Shown one piece after another: positions 1 through 9,216 of a stretch of DNA of 64,000 bases. The DNA lies in assembly GCA_013377095.1 (NCBI GenBank), contig JACAAY010000001.1, forward strand, positions 1 to 64,000. The letters are read 5' to 3'. The notes beneath the pieces were generated by a model. That model ran no database searches, was not told the origin of the DNA, and saw only the letters and a program-made list of their open reading frames with translations. Within the stretch, counting starts at the first letter, position 1. Each line of letters begins with the position of its first letter. The position numbers and the translations under genes are program-made. Source of the stretch: Desulfuromonadales bacterium (GTDB lineage: Bacteria; Desulfobacterota; Desulfuromonadia; Geobacterales; Pseudopelobacteraceae).

Positions 1-855
1 GTGCAGCACCATCACGCTCATATGGCCTCCTGCATGGCGGAAAATGGTCTTGATGGGGAGACCATTGGCGTAATCTTTGATGGTACCGGCTACGGACTTG
101 ACGGAACTGTGTGGGGTGGAGAATTTCTGGTCGGTGATTATCAGAATTTCCGTCGAGCTGGCCATCTGCGAACGGTAGCAATGCCTGGTGGAGACGCTGC
201 CATACGGGAACCGTTTCGCATGGCTCTGTCATATCTGTACGACCTCGGAGAAAAGGACTTCTCAGGCTTGCAGTTCCCCTGTCTTACAGGTCTGTCTATT
301 CAGGAAAGAGAGCTGTTGTTCAAGATGCTGGAGCGTGGCATTAACGCTCCTCGCAGTTCCAGTTGCGGACGTCTCTTTGATGCCGTGTCCGCTCTGCTGG
401 ATATACGGAGCAGGGTTTCCTATGAGGGGCAGGCTGCCATTGAACTGGAAGCCATGGCTGAGCAGGTGAAAACCGATGCTGTGTATGCTTTTTCAGTTTT
501 GGAATCCGAGGACGGACTGATCCTTGATATGCGTCCGGGGCTGCGTGAACTGCTGATTGATCTTGACGATGACAAGTCCCGGCCGGTGATTGCTCGTTGT
601 TTCCATAACACCATCGCAGCGGCAACAGCGGCAATGTGCGAAACGATTCGTTCCGCAAACGGCCTCAACCGAGTGGTTTTATCGGGGGGGGTGTTCCAGA
701 ACAAACTTTTGGCAGAGGGTACCGTTAACCGGTTGACAGAAAGAGGCTTCCAGGTTTTTACCCATCGGCTGGTGCCGCCAAATGACGGGGGACTGGCGTT
801 GGGACAGGCGGTCATTGCAGGATTGAAGCACACTAGAAGCGGAAATTGCCATTGA
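1..855 (+). CDS. hypF: Carbamoyltransferase HypF, C-terminal part (5' end outside window)
   Basis: HypF transfers a carbamoyl group from carbamoyl phosphate to the C-terminal cysteine of HypE, the first step in making the cyanide ligands of the [NiFe]-hydrogenase active site. Only the last 284 residues are inside the window. They form the Kae1-like carbamoyltransferase domain, with the metal-binding run QHHHAH at residues 2-7, then FDGTGYGLDG and, near the end, SGGVFQNKLL. Full-length HypF is about 750 residues with acylphosphatase, zinc-finger and YrdC domains before this part, so the GTG at base 1 is an internal valine codon and not the start. hypC, hypD and hypE follow in the same direction, which supports the call. 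Confidence 0.95.
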   Translation: MQHHHAHMASCMAENGLDGETIGVIFDGTGYGLDGTVWGGEFLVGDYQNFRRAGHLRTVAMPGGDAAIREPFRMALSYLYDLGEKDFSGLQFPCLTGLSIQERELLFKMLERGINAPRSSSCGRLFDAVSALLDIRSRVSYEGQAAIELEAMAEQVKTDAVYAFSVLESEDGLILDMRPGLRELLIDLDDDKSRPVIARCFHNTIAAATAAMCETIRSANGLNRVVLSGGVFQNKLLAEGTVNRLTERGFQVFTHRLVPPNDGGLALGQAVIAGLKHTRSGNCH

Positions 856-930
856 AGCAGTATTTGAGTTGAAAGAGTTTTGTGGAGTGATTTTCTTAAT
901 ATTACGGATGTCGCAACATAAGGAGTAACT

Positions 931-1161
931 ATGTGTCTGGCAGTTCCGATGCGGGTAATCAGCATTGAGGGAAATGATATCGTTGCGGAGATTGACGGCG
1001 TAAAGCGTGAAGCAAGCCTGATGATCATTGACGAAGATATTCAGCTGGGTGATTTCGTGGTTGTACATGCAGGGTTTGTTATCTCCAAGCTTGACGAAAA
1101 GGAAGCCCAGATAACCTTGCAGCTGATGAGGGATATGCTGCCGGACGGTGTCCAAGCATAA
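931..1161 (+). CDS. hypC: Hydrogenase maturation chaperone HypC
   Basis: HypC is the small chaperone that, with HypD, carries the Fe(CN)2CO unit to the hydrogenase large subunit. The 76-residue protein begins MCLAVPMRV, the family signature; Cys2, after removal of Met1, is the essential ligand. The length is normal for HypC/HupF. The start has a good ribosome site, AAGGAG, about five bases upstream. It lies 75 bases after hypF and 73 bases before hypD, so the four hyp genes are probably one operon. Confidence 0.96.
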   Translation: MCLAVPMRVISIEGNDIVAEIDGVKREASLMIIDEDIQLGDFVVVHAGFVISKLDEKEAQITLQLMRDMLPDGVQA

Positions 1162-1234
1162 TCCATTCCGTGCCCTATGAGTGGTTTAAATGAAAATATG
1201 TTTTTTACAGTAGGTCAGACGAGAAGAGGGTTTT

Positions 1235-2326
1235 ATGAAATACATGGATGAATTTCGTGACCGGGACGTGGTGCTTGGTTATGCCGAGGCAATCAGGAAG
1301 CTGGCGGAACAGAGGCCAGAGCCGATGACGTTCATGGAGGTTTGCGGAACCCACACCATGTCCATCTACCAGTACGGCATACGCAGCCTGCTTCCGGACA
1401 AGGTGCGGCTTATCTCGGGTCCCGGCTGTCCGGTCTGCGTCACACCCAATGGGTATATCGACCGGGCAATTGCCTGCAGCCGGTTACCCGATACTATTAT
1501 AACCACCTTTGGCGACATGGTGCGGGTACCCGGTTCCAGCTCGTCACTGATGGAGGAACGGGCCAAAGGAGCGGATATCCGGATTGTTTATTCACCACTG
1601 GATGCCGTTGCCATTGCTAAAAAGAACTGCAACAAAAGCGTTGTCTTCCTGGGAGTTGGCTTTGAAACCACTGCTCCTGCCATAGCCGGGAGTATTCTGG
1701 TTGCCAATGCTGACCGGCTCACCAACTATTGTGTACTGGCAGCCCACAAGACCATTCCCTATCCCATGGAAGTGCTCTCCAGTGATCCGGAGCTCAGGAT
1801 TGACGGCTACATCTGTCCCGCCCATGTGAGTGCCATTATCGGCGCTGATGCCTATCGCACTCTGGCCGAAAAACGCGGTGTACCCTGTGTGGTGACCGGT
1901 TTTGAACCGGCAGATGTCATGCAGGGAGTTGAAATGTTGGCCCGTCAGGTTGTGGGTGGGGTCAGCAAGGTGGAAATTCAGTATCGCCGTGTTGTCAGTT
2001 GGGAAGGCAACCGCAAGGCTCAGTCAGTGCTGGCTGAGGTGTTTTCCGTCTGTGATGCGGAGTGGCGAGGGATAGGAGTCATTCCTGGCAGTGGTCTTGA
2101 GATAAACGACAGATATGCCGTTTATGACGCTGAAAAAGTGCTGCAGGTTTCAGTCGAGGAGCCGAAAGAGCATCCTGGCTGCCTCTGCGGCGAGATACTC
2201 AAAGGTAAGGTCTCTCCGTTTGAATGTCCGCTCTTTTCAACCGTCTGTACTCCAGAATCACCCGTAGGGGCCTGCATGGTGTCCAGCGAAGGGACCTGCG
2301 CTGCTGCGCACAAGTACGGAAGGTAA
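1235..2326 (+). CDS. hypD: Hydrogenase maturation Fe-S protein HypD
   Basis: HypD is the iron-sulfur scaffold on which Fe(CN)2CO is assembled together with HypC and HypE. The 363-residue protein has the family motifs: MEVCGTHTM with the iron-binding Cys37, GPGCPVC with Cys65 and Cys68, and a C-terminal cysteine cluster (about residues 318-355: GCLCGE, FECPLF, TVC, GACM, GTCAAA) that would hold the [4Fe-4S] cluster. The length is typical. The next gene, hypE, starts 47 bases downstream. Confidence 0.96.
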   Translation: MKYMDEFRDRDVVLGYAEAIRKLAEQRPEPMTFMEVCGTHTMSIYQYGIRSLLPDKVRLISGPGCPVCVTPNGYIDRAIACSRLPDTIITTFGDMVRVPGSSSSLMEERAKGADIRIVYSPLDAVAIAKKNCNKSVVFLGVGFETTAPAIAGSILVANADRLTNYCVLAAHKTIPYPMEVLSSDPELRIDGYICPAHVSAIIGADAYRTLAEKRGVPCVVTGFEPADVMQGVEMLARQVVGGVSKVEIQYRRVVSWEGNRKAQSVLAEVFSVCDAEWRGIGVIPGSGLEINDRYAVYDAEKVLQVSVEEPKEHPGCLCGEILKGKVSPFECPLFSTVCTPESPVGACMVSSEGTCAAAHKYGR

Positions 2327-2373
2327 GATGTTACAAAACCAATTTCAAGGAAACCATATTTCAGGAGTATTAC

Positions 2374-3384
2374 GTGGATAACGACCTTATTTTGCTGGGA
2401 CACGGTAGCGGCGGAAAGCTTTCCCACCAGCTCCTTTCCGACCTCATTATTCCGGCCCTCTCGGGTATACCGGCAGCAGGGCAGAACGATGCGGCAGTCG
2501 TAACCCATAATGGACAGCGGCTCGCTTTTACCACCGATTCGTACGTGGTCGATCCGATTTTTTTCCCGGGTGGCAATATCGGTTCCCTTGCGGTGAACGG
2601 AACAGTCAATGATCTTGCCATGATGGGAGCACGGCCACTGTATATGAGTGTTGGACTGATCATGGAAGAGGGGTTCAGTAGAAAGGAGTTGAAGGAAATC
2701 CTTGATTCCATGCGTGAGGCTGCTGATGGTGCAGGGGTTGCCATTGTTACTGGCGACACCAAGGTGGTTCCGCGGGGAAAGGCTGACCGGATCTTCATAA
2801 ATACCTCGGGTGTCGGCGTTATCGAGCATGATCTGGTCATAGGTGGTAACTGTGCCCAACCAGGCGACAAGGTGCTTATCAACGGAACCATTGGAGACCA
2901 CGGCATTGCTGTGCTGGCAACGCGGGAAGGCCTCGATCTGGTGAGCGACATCCAAAGCGACTGCGCGGCCCTCAACGGTCTTGTGGCCGAAATTCTCAAA
3001 GAGGGTGAGGCCGTGCACGTACTTCGTGATCCGACCCGAGGAGGAGTGGCCACCACCCTCAAGGAGATCGCTCTGCAGTCGCAGGTCGGAGTTGTGCTTA
3101 ACGAACGGGCGCTTCCCTATAGCAGTGCTGTCAAAGGTGTCTGCGCCATTCTTGGGCTTGACCCTCTCTATGTGGCCAACGAAGGAAAATTGCTGGTGGT
3201 GGTCGCGCCACATGCTGCGGAAGCGGTTCTCGAGCGGATGCGATCACATCCGTTCGGGCGCGGGTCGGCTATCATCGGCGAGGTTACCGAGGATGTGAGG
3301 GGCCGGGTAGCGATGGATACGGCGGCGGGCGGAACCAGGGCGGTGGAGATGCTGGCTGGAGAACAGCTCCCCAGAATCTGTTGA
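2374..3384 (+). CDS. hypE: Hydrogenase maturation protein HypE (thiocarboxamide to thiocyanate)
   Basis: HypE dehydrates the thiocarboxamide placed on its own C-terminal cysteine by HypF and donates the cyanide to the HypC-HypD complex. I chose the GTG at 2374: AGGAG sits six bases upstream and the protein then begins MDNDLILLGHGSGGK, with GHGSGG near residue 10 as in known HypE. A longer reading frame exists upstream but overlaps the end of hypD and has no family similarity. The protein is 336 residues of the PurM/AIRS fold and ends in PRIC, the expected C-terminal cysteine substrate. It appears complete and functional. Confidence 0.94.
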   Translation: MDNDLILLGHGSGGKLSHQLLSDLIIPALSGIPAAGQNDAAVVTHNGQRLAFTTDSYVVDPIFFPGGNIGSLAVNGTVNDLAMMGARPLYMSVGLIMEEGFSRKELKEILDSMREAADGAGVAIVTGDTKVVPRGKADRIFINTSGVGVIEHDLVIGGNCAQPGDKVLINGTIGDHGIAVLATREGLDLVSDIQSDCAALNGLVAEILKEGEAVHVLRDPTRGGVATTLKEIALQSQVGVVLNERALPYSSAVKGVCAILGLDPLYVANEGKLLVVVAPHAAEAVLERMRSHPFGRGSAIIGEVTEDVRGRVAMDTAAGGTRAVEMLAGEQLPRIC

Positions 3385-3521
3385 TGCCCTGAACCGGAGA
3401 CCATCTTGCATTGGGCTCCCAAGCCAATGCTCTGCCAGGTTTCACGGTCAAACAGAAAGCACAGGGAGATGTGAAAAGTAACTTTTTCCTGAGAACGCCG
3501 GCATATGGTGGTTGATACACG

Positions 3522-3563
3522 GGGGGCTGATTTTTTGGGAAACTAAGCAAAAAATCAGCCCCC
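3522..3563. repeat. Perfect 16-bp inverted repeat, strong hairpin
   Basis: Between hypE and the DUF188 gene, arms 3522-3537 and 3548-3563 are perfectly complementary (GGGGGCTGATTTTTTG and its complement) around a ten-base loop. The G/C part is at the base of the stem and the T run lies inside the stem, so it is not a textbook terminator on either strand, although it could stop or protect the hyp transcript. The remaining 270-base gap (3385-3655) shows nothing else I can name. Confidence 0.75.
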
Positions 3564-3655
3564 TCTGTCGTTTAATATGGGTGGGAGTTTTATTGCTGTT
3601 TCAGCAATCGCCAGAATTACATAGATGCCGGCAGTGCAACGTGCGAGGAATTAAG

Positions 3656-4114
3656 ATGAAGATATGGATTGACGCCGACGCCTGTCCGCGCATTATCAAG
3701 GAGATCGTTTTCCGGGCTTCGGAACGTCTGGAACTGCCGGTTTGCCTTGTGGCCAACAGTGGTATGACAAAGCATCATTCCCGACTGATCACCTCGGTGG
3801 TGGTCGCTGACGGTTTTGACGCGGCCGATGACTATATTGCCGAGCATGCAGCGCCCTGTGATCTGGTCATTACCGCCGACATACCCCTGGCGGCTCGCAT
3901 TGTGGAAAAGGGGGCTGTGGGCCTCGATCCACGCGGTGAAAGATACACCGAAGAAAATGTGATGGAACGGCTCTCCCTTCGCGACATGATGCAGGAGTTA
4001 CGCGGAGCCGGAATGATCCAGGGGGGGGCGGGGCCGTTCAGCACCACCGACCGGAGGCGTTTTGCCTCTTCGCTTGACAGTCTGTTGACCCGCATGATCC
4101 GGGGGAGGTTCTGA
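3656..4114 (+). CDS. YaiI/YqxD family protein (UPF0178, DUF188)
   Basis: A 152-residue member of the YaiI/YqxD family, which has a NYN/PIN-like nuclease fold; its cellular role is not established. The start was set at 3656 because the family-defining [11 protein letters not shown] begins there and GAGGAA lies just upstream; the open frame extends further 5' without similarity. Further family features are the acidic [21 protein letters not shown], and FSTTDRRRF near the end. The C-terminal half has a run of glycines ([12 protein letters not shown]). It precedes a tiny membrane ORF by two bases, so the two are probably cotranscribed. Confidence 0.9.
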   Translation: MKIWIDADACPRIIKEIVFRASERLELPVCLVANSGMTKHHSRLITSVVVADGFDAADDYIAEHAAPCDLVITADIPLAARIVEKGAVGLDPRGERYTEENVMERLSLRDMMQELRGAGMIQGGAGPFSTTDRRRFASSLDSLLTRMIRGRF

Positions 4115-4116
4115 CC

Positions 4117-4287
4117 ATGAAAAAACTGCTCACCTGGGGTGGAACCGGTCTCTTGACCACGGCGATTCTCGACCCATTGCTCTATTCCATGATGGATATG
4201 CCGATCCCCTGGTGGCGGGATCTGGTGATGCTCTGCGCTGGCATCGGCTGCCTCTACCTGCTGTTCAAATATCGCCGCGAATGGTAG
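4117..4287 (+). CDS. Small two-helix membrane protein, unknown
   Basis: A 56-residue ORF starting two bases after the previous stop, with GGGGGAGG placed well upstream of its ATG. The sequence begins MKKLLTWGGTGLLTTAIL and has a second hydrophobic stretch, LVMLCAGIGCLYLLF, before a positively charged KYRREW tail. Two short transmembrane helices with a short loop (MMDMPIPWWRD) are likely. I do not recognise a family. It sits 10 bases before cydD. A role linked to CydDC is possible but is pure inference from position. Confidence 0.6.
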   Translation: MKKLLTWGGTGLLTTAILDPLLYSMMDMPIPWWRDLVMLCAGIGCLYLLFKYRREW

Positions 4288-4297
4288 TGCTGCCTCC

Positions 4298-6019
4298 ATG
4301 ACATCCACCAAGAGACATGACAGATCTCAACCGGAAGCATGGCTTCTGGGAGAGGCGCGGGAGGTGCGTCGTGAACTCCTGGCCACAGTTGGCTGGGCAG
4401 GTGCTGCCGGTCTGCTGATCGTACTCCAGGCCCGACTTCTTGCGGTGGCATGCCAGCGGATCGTCATTGAACGGTCCGGTATTTCATCCATAGTCCACCT
4501 GGCTGCAGGTGTTGCAACGGTGGCCCTGGTCAGGGGGGGATTGGTACTGCTTTCGGAACGGCGGGCCGTGGCAGCAGCGGCCGTGATCAAACAGCGCGTA
4601 CGCAGTGTGCTCTACCGACGATTGCTATCGTCTCGGCCTGCCGGGCTGGCAGGCGAGGAAACCGGCGCTCTTGTTGAAGCTGTCACAGCGGGCATCGAGG
4701 GACTGGAGCCGTATGTCAGCCGTTATTTGCCCCATCTGGCACTGGCGGCGCTGTTACCGTTGCTTGCTCTGGCTTTTGCCATTCCTGCTGAATGGCATTC
4801 CGGTCTGGTGCTGCTGTTTTCGGCCCCCTTTATCCCGCTTTTCATGATCCTGATTGGTCGTGGCTCGGAAAAGCTCAATCAGCGGCAATGGCAGCGCCTC
4901 TCCCGCATGGCAGGACACCTGCTGGACCTGGTGCAGGGGTTGCCCGATCTGAAAATCTGCGGGGCTGCCAAGCGCGAGGCCGAGGTTGTGGCGCATATAT
5001 CAGATCAATACCGTCAGGGCACTATGGCGGTGTTGCGTGTTGCATTTCTCTCTGCCTTTGCACTGGAGTTTTTTGCAACGGTTGGAACCGCCGTGGTTGC
5101 AGTTGTCATCGGATTCCGGCTGCTGAATGCGTCATTGACCCTGGTTGACGGTTTATTTGTGCTGTTGTTGGCGCCGGAATTCTATCTTCCGCTCCGGACC
5201 CTCGGTCTCTCCTACCATTCCCGCATGCAGGGCGTGGCCGCTGCAGAGCGGATAGCGCCGCTTATGCATGCGCCGGAAGATGCTGTGCCGTCCGGGAATC
5301 TTCCCGCTCCAGTAACCGTGCCTTTGATTGTTTTCGAGAATGTCTCCTTACGATGCACTACCGAGCGCGGTGGGTTGAGTGGAATAAACCTGGAACTGCC
5401 TGCCACCGGCATGACTGCGCTGGTGGGTGAGAGCGGTTCGGGCAAGACAACGCTGGCGCGACTGATAGCCGGCTTGACCCGCCCGGAATCGGGACGAATT
5501 ATGGTCAATGGTATTGATCTGCAACAGCTTGATCCCGAATCTTGGCGGGCTGGTCTCTCTTGGGTATCCCAACGCCCATTTTTTTTCAAGGGAACCATCA
5601 GGGAAAACCTGGTGCTGGGCTGTCCGGATGCGAGTGAAGAGGATATCCTTACGGCGCTGGATGCTGCAGCGGCAACTACCTTTACCTCGCAGCTTCCAGC
5701 CGGAATCGACACCGAGCTGGGAGACCGGGGGGCTGGGCTTTCCGGTGGCGAATTGCGCCGACTGGCTTTGGCACGGGCTTTTCTGCGCAATGCTCTGCTG
5801 ATAGTGCTGGATGAGCCGACCGCCGGGTTGGACCGGGAGAATGAACGGCTGGTAGGTGAGGCGCTTGAACGCATGGCACGGGACAGAACCGTACTTCTGA
5901 TAAGTCATCGGGAAGAAACCATCCGTCGTGCCGGACGCATTGCACTGATGACGGCCGGCCGGCTTGAGCGGGTTGTGACTGCAGATGAATATTGGGCCGA
6001 TGTTCGGGTAATGCCATGA
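4298..6019 (+). CDS. cydD: Thiol reductant ABC exporter subunit CydD
   Basis: One half of the heterodimeric CydDC exporter, which moves glutathione/cysteine-type reductants to the periplasm and is needed to assemble cytochrome bd oxidase. The 573-residue protein has an N-terminal six-helix exporter domain (about 1-310) and an ATPase domain with Walker A GESGSGKTT (about 376), signature LSGGE (about 480) and Walker B LIVLDEPT (about 503). It overlaps cydC by four bases (ATGA), typical of translational coupling. No cydAB oxidase genes are in the window. Confidence 0.88.
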   Translation: MTSTKRHDRSQPEAWLLGEAREVRRELLATVGWAGAAGLLIVLQARLLAVACQRIVIERSGISSIVHLAAGVATVALVRGGLVLLSERRAVAAAAVIKQRVRSVLYRRLLSSRPAGLAGEETGALVEAVTAGIEGLEPYVSRYLPHLALAALLPLLALAFAIPAEWHSGLVLLFSAPFIPLFMILIGRGSEKLNQRQWQRLSRMAGHLLDLVQGLPDLKICGAAKREAEVVAHISDQYRQGTMAVLRVAFLSAFALEFFATVGTAVVAVVIGFRLLNASLTLVDGLFVLLLAPEFYLPLRTLGLSYHSRMQGVAAAERIAPLMHAPEDAVPSGNLPAPVTVPLIVFENVSLRCTTERGGLSGINLELPATGMTALVGESGSGKTTLARLIAGLTRPESGRIMVNGIDLQQLDPESWRAGLSWVSQRPFFFKGTIRENLVLGCPDASEEDILTALDAAAATTFTSQLPAGIDTELGDRGAGLSGGELRRLALARAFLRNALLIVLDEPTAGLDRENERLVGEALERMARDRTVLLISHREETIRRAGRIALMTAGRLERVVTADEYWADVRVMP

Positions 6020-7683
6020 GCGGCGTCTCTGCCATTCTTCGGGTTGGACGTCGCCAGTGGGGCTGGATGGCGGCCGGGATTGTCCTTGGTATGATTGTTA
6101 TATCGGCAAACGCCCTGTTGATGGCGCTTGCCGGCTGGTTCATCGCATCAATGGCCGTTTCCGGTCTGAACGGAGGAGCTTTTGATTATTTTGTGCCCTC
6201 GGCTGTTATTCGCGCTCTGGCTCTTGTGCGCACCATCGGCCGTTATGGTGAGCGGTTGGTGACCCACGAAGGGGCATTCCGTTTTTTGGCCGATCTGCGG
6301 TCCTGGCTTTTTCGACGACTGGTGCCGTTGGCGCCGGCCGGGTTGGAGCGGTATGCAGGGGGCGATGTTGTTGGACGCCTGCGGGGTGATGTTGATAGTT
6401 TGGAAAGCCTGTACCTGCGGGTTATTGCGCCTCTTGCGGTAGGCAGTTGCTCGATTCTTCTTGCGGTTGCATTTGTGGCCTTCTGGAACTTGCCTTCCAG
6501 TCTGGTGTTATGTGGCGTGCTGCTGATGGCCGGGCTGGCGCTCCCCCTGCTCGGTCGTCGCTTGTCGGTGGAGCCGGGACACGCTGTGGTTAGGTTGACA
6601 GGAGAATTGAGGACAGCAGTAACCGAAGGGCTACAGGGGGTGGAAGAGCTGATTCTCCTGGGAGCAACTGAACTCCATGGAAAACAGGTCTGTACTCTTT
6701 CGCGCCGCCTTGTGGAGGAACAGCAACGCCTGGGGCGCATCAATGCTGTAACCATGTCTGTCTCCGCTGTCTGCGCGGGACTGGGCATGGCAGGTGTGCT
6801 GGCTGCCGCTTGTCCTGCGGTGAACGCTGGCGCTTTGACGGGACCGGAACTGGTGATGCTGCTGCTCTTCAGTGCTGCGTCCTTTGAAGCTGCGAGTATG
6901 TTGCCACATGCACTGCAGACAATTCCGGCGGTTGGTGAAGCGCTCAGGCGCATATGTCAGCTTACGGATGCGTTGCCACCGGTTCCCGATCCCCCCTTGC
7001 CGGGAGAACCGCTGCCAAGTGCTTCGGATATTGTTTTCAGGGATGTGTGCTGTTCCTATGTTGACGGACTGCCGGTGCTGCAAAATTTTAATCTGCGTAT
7101 TCCGGCCGGAAGCAGGGCGGTGTTGGTGGGCCCAAGCGGTAGTGGCAAAAGCACCATTGTTGAGATACTGCTCCGTTTTCGCGATTACAGCGGCAGCATA
7201 ACTGTGGGAGGAACGGAACTCCGTAAGCTGGCCGGCGATGATGTACGGCGTCTTTTTTCCGTGCTCCCACAGCAACCGCACCTTTTCAATACTTCCATCA
7301 GGGAGAATATCCTGCTGGCACGCCCCAATGCATCCGAGGAAGAGTTGCAGACGGTTCTGTTTGAGAGCGGCTTGGCACCGTGGGTGACCGGGCTTCCAAT
7401 GGGACTTGATACGGCAGTGGGGGAGGGAGCCTGTTCTGTTTCCGGTGGCGAGGCTCGTCGTATTGCCCTGGCGCGGGCGCTGCTGAAAGATGCGCCGGTT
7501 TTGTTGCTGGATGAACCGACTGAAGGGTTGGACGCCTCGATGGAGCAGGAGGTGGTTACCCGACTTGCAAAGCGCATCAGGGGCAAAACCGCTCTGATTA
7601 TCAGCCACCGGCCCGCTTGTACGGCGCTGGCTGATCAGGTGATACGTCTGTCAGAGTCCACGGGGGGAGTGTCCCATGGTTGA
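6016..7683 (+). CDS. cydC: Thiol reductant ABC exporter subunit CydC
   Basis: Partner of CydD in the periplasmic thiol exporter. The start was placed at 6016, inside the CydD stop (ATGA overlap), giving 555 residues beginning [16 protein letters not shown]; an in-frame ATG eight codons upstream is less likely. An N-terminal membrane domain is followed by an ATPase domain with Walker [10 protein letters not shown] (about 371), signature VSGGE (about 474) and [11 protein letters not shown] (about 497). The D-loop and H-switch (IISHRP) are intact, so it should be active. The gene overlaps the following release-factor gene by eight bases. Confidence 0.88.
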   Translation: MSGVSAILRVGRRQWGWMAAGIVLGMIVISANALLMALAGWFIASMAVSGLNGGAFDYFVPSAVIRALALVRTIGRYGERLVTHEGAFRFLADLRSWLFRRLVPLAPAGLERYAGGDVVGRLRGDVDSLESLYLRVIAPLAVGSCSILLAVAFVAFWNLPSSLVLCGVLLMAGLALPLLGRRLSVEPGHAVVRLTGELRTAVTEGLQGVEELILLGATELHGKQVCTLSRRLVEEQQRLGRINAVTMSVSAVCAGLGMAGVLAAACPAVNAGALTGPELVMLLLFSAASFEAASMLPHALQTIPAVGEALRRICQLTDALPPVPDPPLPGEPLPSASDIVFRDVCCSYVDGLPVLQNFNLRIPAGSRAVLVGPSGSGKSTIVEILLRFRDYSGSITVGGTELRKLAGDDVRRLFSVLPQQPHLFNTSIRENILLARPNASEEELQTVLFESGLAPWVTGLPMGLDTAVGEGACSVSGGEARRIALARALLKDAPVLLLDEPTEGLDASMEQEVVTRLAKRIRGKTALIISHRPACTALADQVIRLSESTGGVSHG

Positions 7684-7996
7684 AATTCGTGAAGCAGACA
7701 TAAAAATCGAATATTACCGTGCATCCGGTCCTGGTGGCCAGCACCGCAATACCACAGATTCGGCGGTTCGTATCCGTCACCTTCCGACCGGTATCGTGGT
7801 ACAGGCCTCCGAAAGCCGCTCCCAGCTTCAAAATCGAGAAAAAGCCTTGGCCCGCCTGGAAGCAGCTCTGGAAAGGCGACAACAGGTTGTGAAAAAGCGT
7901 CTGGCCACGAAAGTACCTCGCAGGGCCAAGGAAAAACGCCTGACCGAGAAGAAGAACACCTCAATGCGCAAAAAAATGCGTTCAACGCTCGACTGA
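7676..7996 (+). CDS. Release-factor-like ribosome rescue protein (ArfB/RF-domain)
   Basis: A 106-residue protein with the catalytic GGQ loop of class I release factors ([12 protein letters not shown] at 20-22), but no codon-recognition domains. It has a long, strongly basic C-terminal tail ([29 protein letters not shown]). GGQ domain plus basic tail is the layout of ArfB/YaeJ, which frees stalled ribosomes by placing the tail in the empty mRNA channel. It is shorter than E. coli ArfB (140 residues), so 'peptide chain release factor-like' is the safer name. It overlaps cydC by eight bases and probably relies on its translation. Confidence 0.8.
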   Translation: MVEIREADIKIEYYRASGPGGQHRNTTDSAVRIRHLPTGIVVQASESRSQLQNREKALARLEAALERRQQVVKKRLATKVPRRAKEKRLTEKKNTSMRKKMRSTLD

Positions 7997-8215
7997 AAAG
8001 ATGAAAAAAATTGGAATTTTGGAAAAGCCTTGCTATGCTTATAAACCGGTCTGCAAGTATCACCCACTCATGTGGAGTTTGCTGAAACATCCTGCTTGCC
8101 TGATTTTTTTCTTCCACATACACACATGTACTGTTTCCCCTTAAAGGGTTGCGCTCTTGAGGAACATCTGCAACTCCTTTCGTTGGGAACTGATCTTTGT
8201 CTGAAAGGAACGCCT

Positions 8216-9073
8216 TTGGAACGCCCGCTTGTCATCTATCACGGTGGCTGCCCCGATGGTTTCGCCGCCGCCTATGCCATATCTACCCTTTTCCGGAAGG
8301 GAAATGAGTGCTGCTGCGATCTCGTGGCCGGTGTCTACAGTCAGGACCCACCCGATGTGACCGGGAGGGATGTGTATATTGTGGATTTTTCCTATCGGCG
8401 TGCGGTCTTAAAAGAGATGTGCCTTGTGGCCCGTTCGGTAATTGTCATTGATCATCATACGTCCGCCGAACAGGATCTGGAAGGACTTGAGCGGGAACAC
8501 GACAATCTGAAAGTGGTCTTTGACATGAACAAATCGGGATCCGTGCTGACCTGGGAGTATTACCATACTGGTCCCCCTCCACGGCTTTTTCTCCATATTC
8601 AGGACCGCGATTTATGGCGTTTTGAACTTGAGGGTACCAGCGATATTTATGCTGCCCTGATGTCACGGCCGATGGATTTTGCCATCTGGGAACAGCTCTG
8701 TAGCGGAGAAGATGTCTTGCTGCCTCTTCTGGATGAGGGCAGGGTTATTAATCGCTACCGCCGACGCATGATTGACCTGCACCGGGAGAAAGCGGTCATC
8801 ACCACCATTGCCGGCTACCAGGTGCCGGTTGTCAACTGTTACGAAGACATCATCAGCGATCTGGTCGGAGAGTTGGCCCATGGATTTCCCTTTGCAGCCG
8901 GGTACCACGATCAGGGCTCCCTGCGAAAATGGTCGCTGCGCTCCAACTCCGGAGGTGTCGATGTGGCAGCGATCGCTTCCCGTTTCGGAGGGGGAGGGCA
9001 TCTGCATGCGGCCGGATTTTCAACGCGACTGCCCAGTGCGCTCCTTTGCGTTCCGGAAGGTGAGTGTGCCTGA
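8216..9073 (+). CDS. DHH family phosphoesterase
   Basis: A 285-residue DHH/DHHA1 protein. Members cleave phosphodiesters in short RNA, cyclic dinucleotides or single-stranded DNA; the substrate here cannot be told. The N-terminal motif is HGGCPDG (9-15), the DHH motif is VIDHHTS (about 76-82), and the DHHA1 glycine-rich motif is FGGGGHLHAAGF (about 257-268). I prefer the TTG at 8216, with AAGGAA five bases upstream, because similarity begins there (RPLVIYHGG). The frame is open to 8072 with ATGs at 8072 and 8126, but that extension looks unlike the family and has no good ribosome site. Confidence 0.82.
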   Translation: MERPLVIYHGGCPDGFAAAYAISTLFRKGNECCCDLVAGVYSQDPPDVTGRDVYIVDFSYRRAVLKEMCLVARSVIVIDHHTSAEQDLEGLEREHDNLKVVFDMNKSGSVLTWEYYHTGPPPRLFLHIQDRDLWRFELEGTSDIYAALMSRPMDFAIWEQLCSGEDVLLPLLDEGRVINRYRRRMIDLHREKAVITTIAGYQVPVVNCYEDIISDLVGELAHGFPFAAGYHDQGSLRKWSLRSNSGGVDVAAIASRFGGGGHLHAAGFSTRLPSALLCVPEGECA

Positions 9074-9158
9074 CTGGTTGACCGCCAAGGGTCTATCACC
9101 GGGGAAAAAGGTGTTGCCGCCAGACCGGTAAATGTGCTATAAACTTAAACAATATGTG

Positions 9159-9195
9159 AACCACAGGGTTCCCCCCTGTGGTTTTTATTTTTTTT
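9159..9195 (+). terminator. Rho-independent terminator after the DHH gene
   Basis: A ten-pair stem (AACCACAGGG / CCCTGTGGTT) with a short loop is followed by TTTATTTTTTTT. It ends the upstream transcript 22 bases before the next gene, so the ABC-F gene depends on read-through or on a promoter nearby. Confidence 0.85.
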
Positions 9196-9216
9196 GGCAA
9201 GGGAGTCAAACGTACC

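Noticed and set aside
1-3. GTG at the first base as a start codon for the first gene
   Set aside because: The protein begins in the middle of the HypF carbamoyltransferase domain, so the codon is internal and the gene is cut by the window.
9114-9216. Promoter (TTGCCG, 18 bases, TATAAA) plus terminator as an attenuator of the ABC-F gene
   Set aside because: The predicted start lies only about ten bases before the hairpin, leaving no room for an antiterminator or leader peptide. A simple terminator of the upstream gene is the safer reading.
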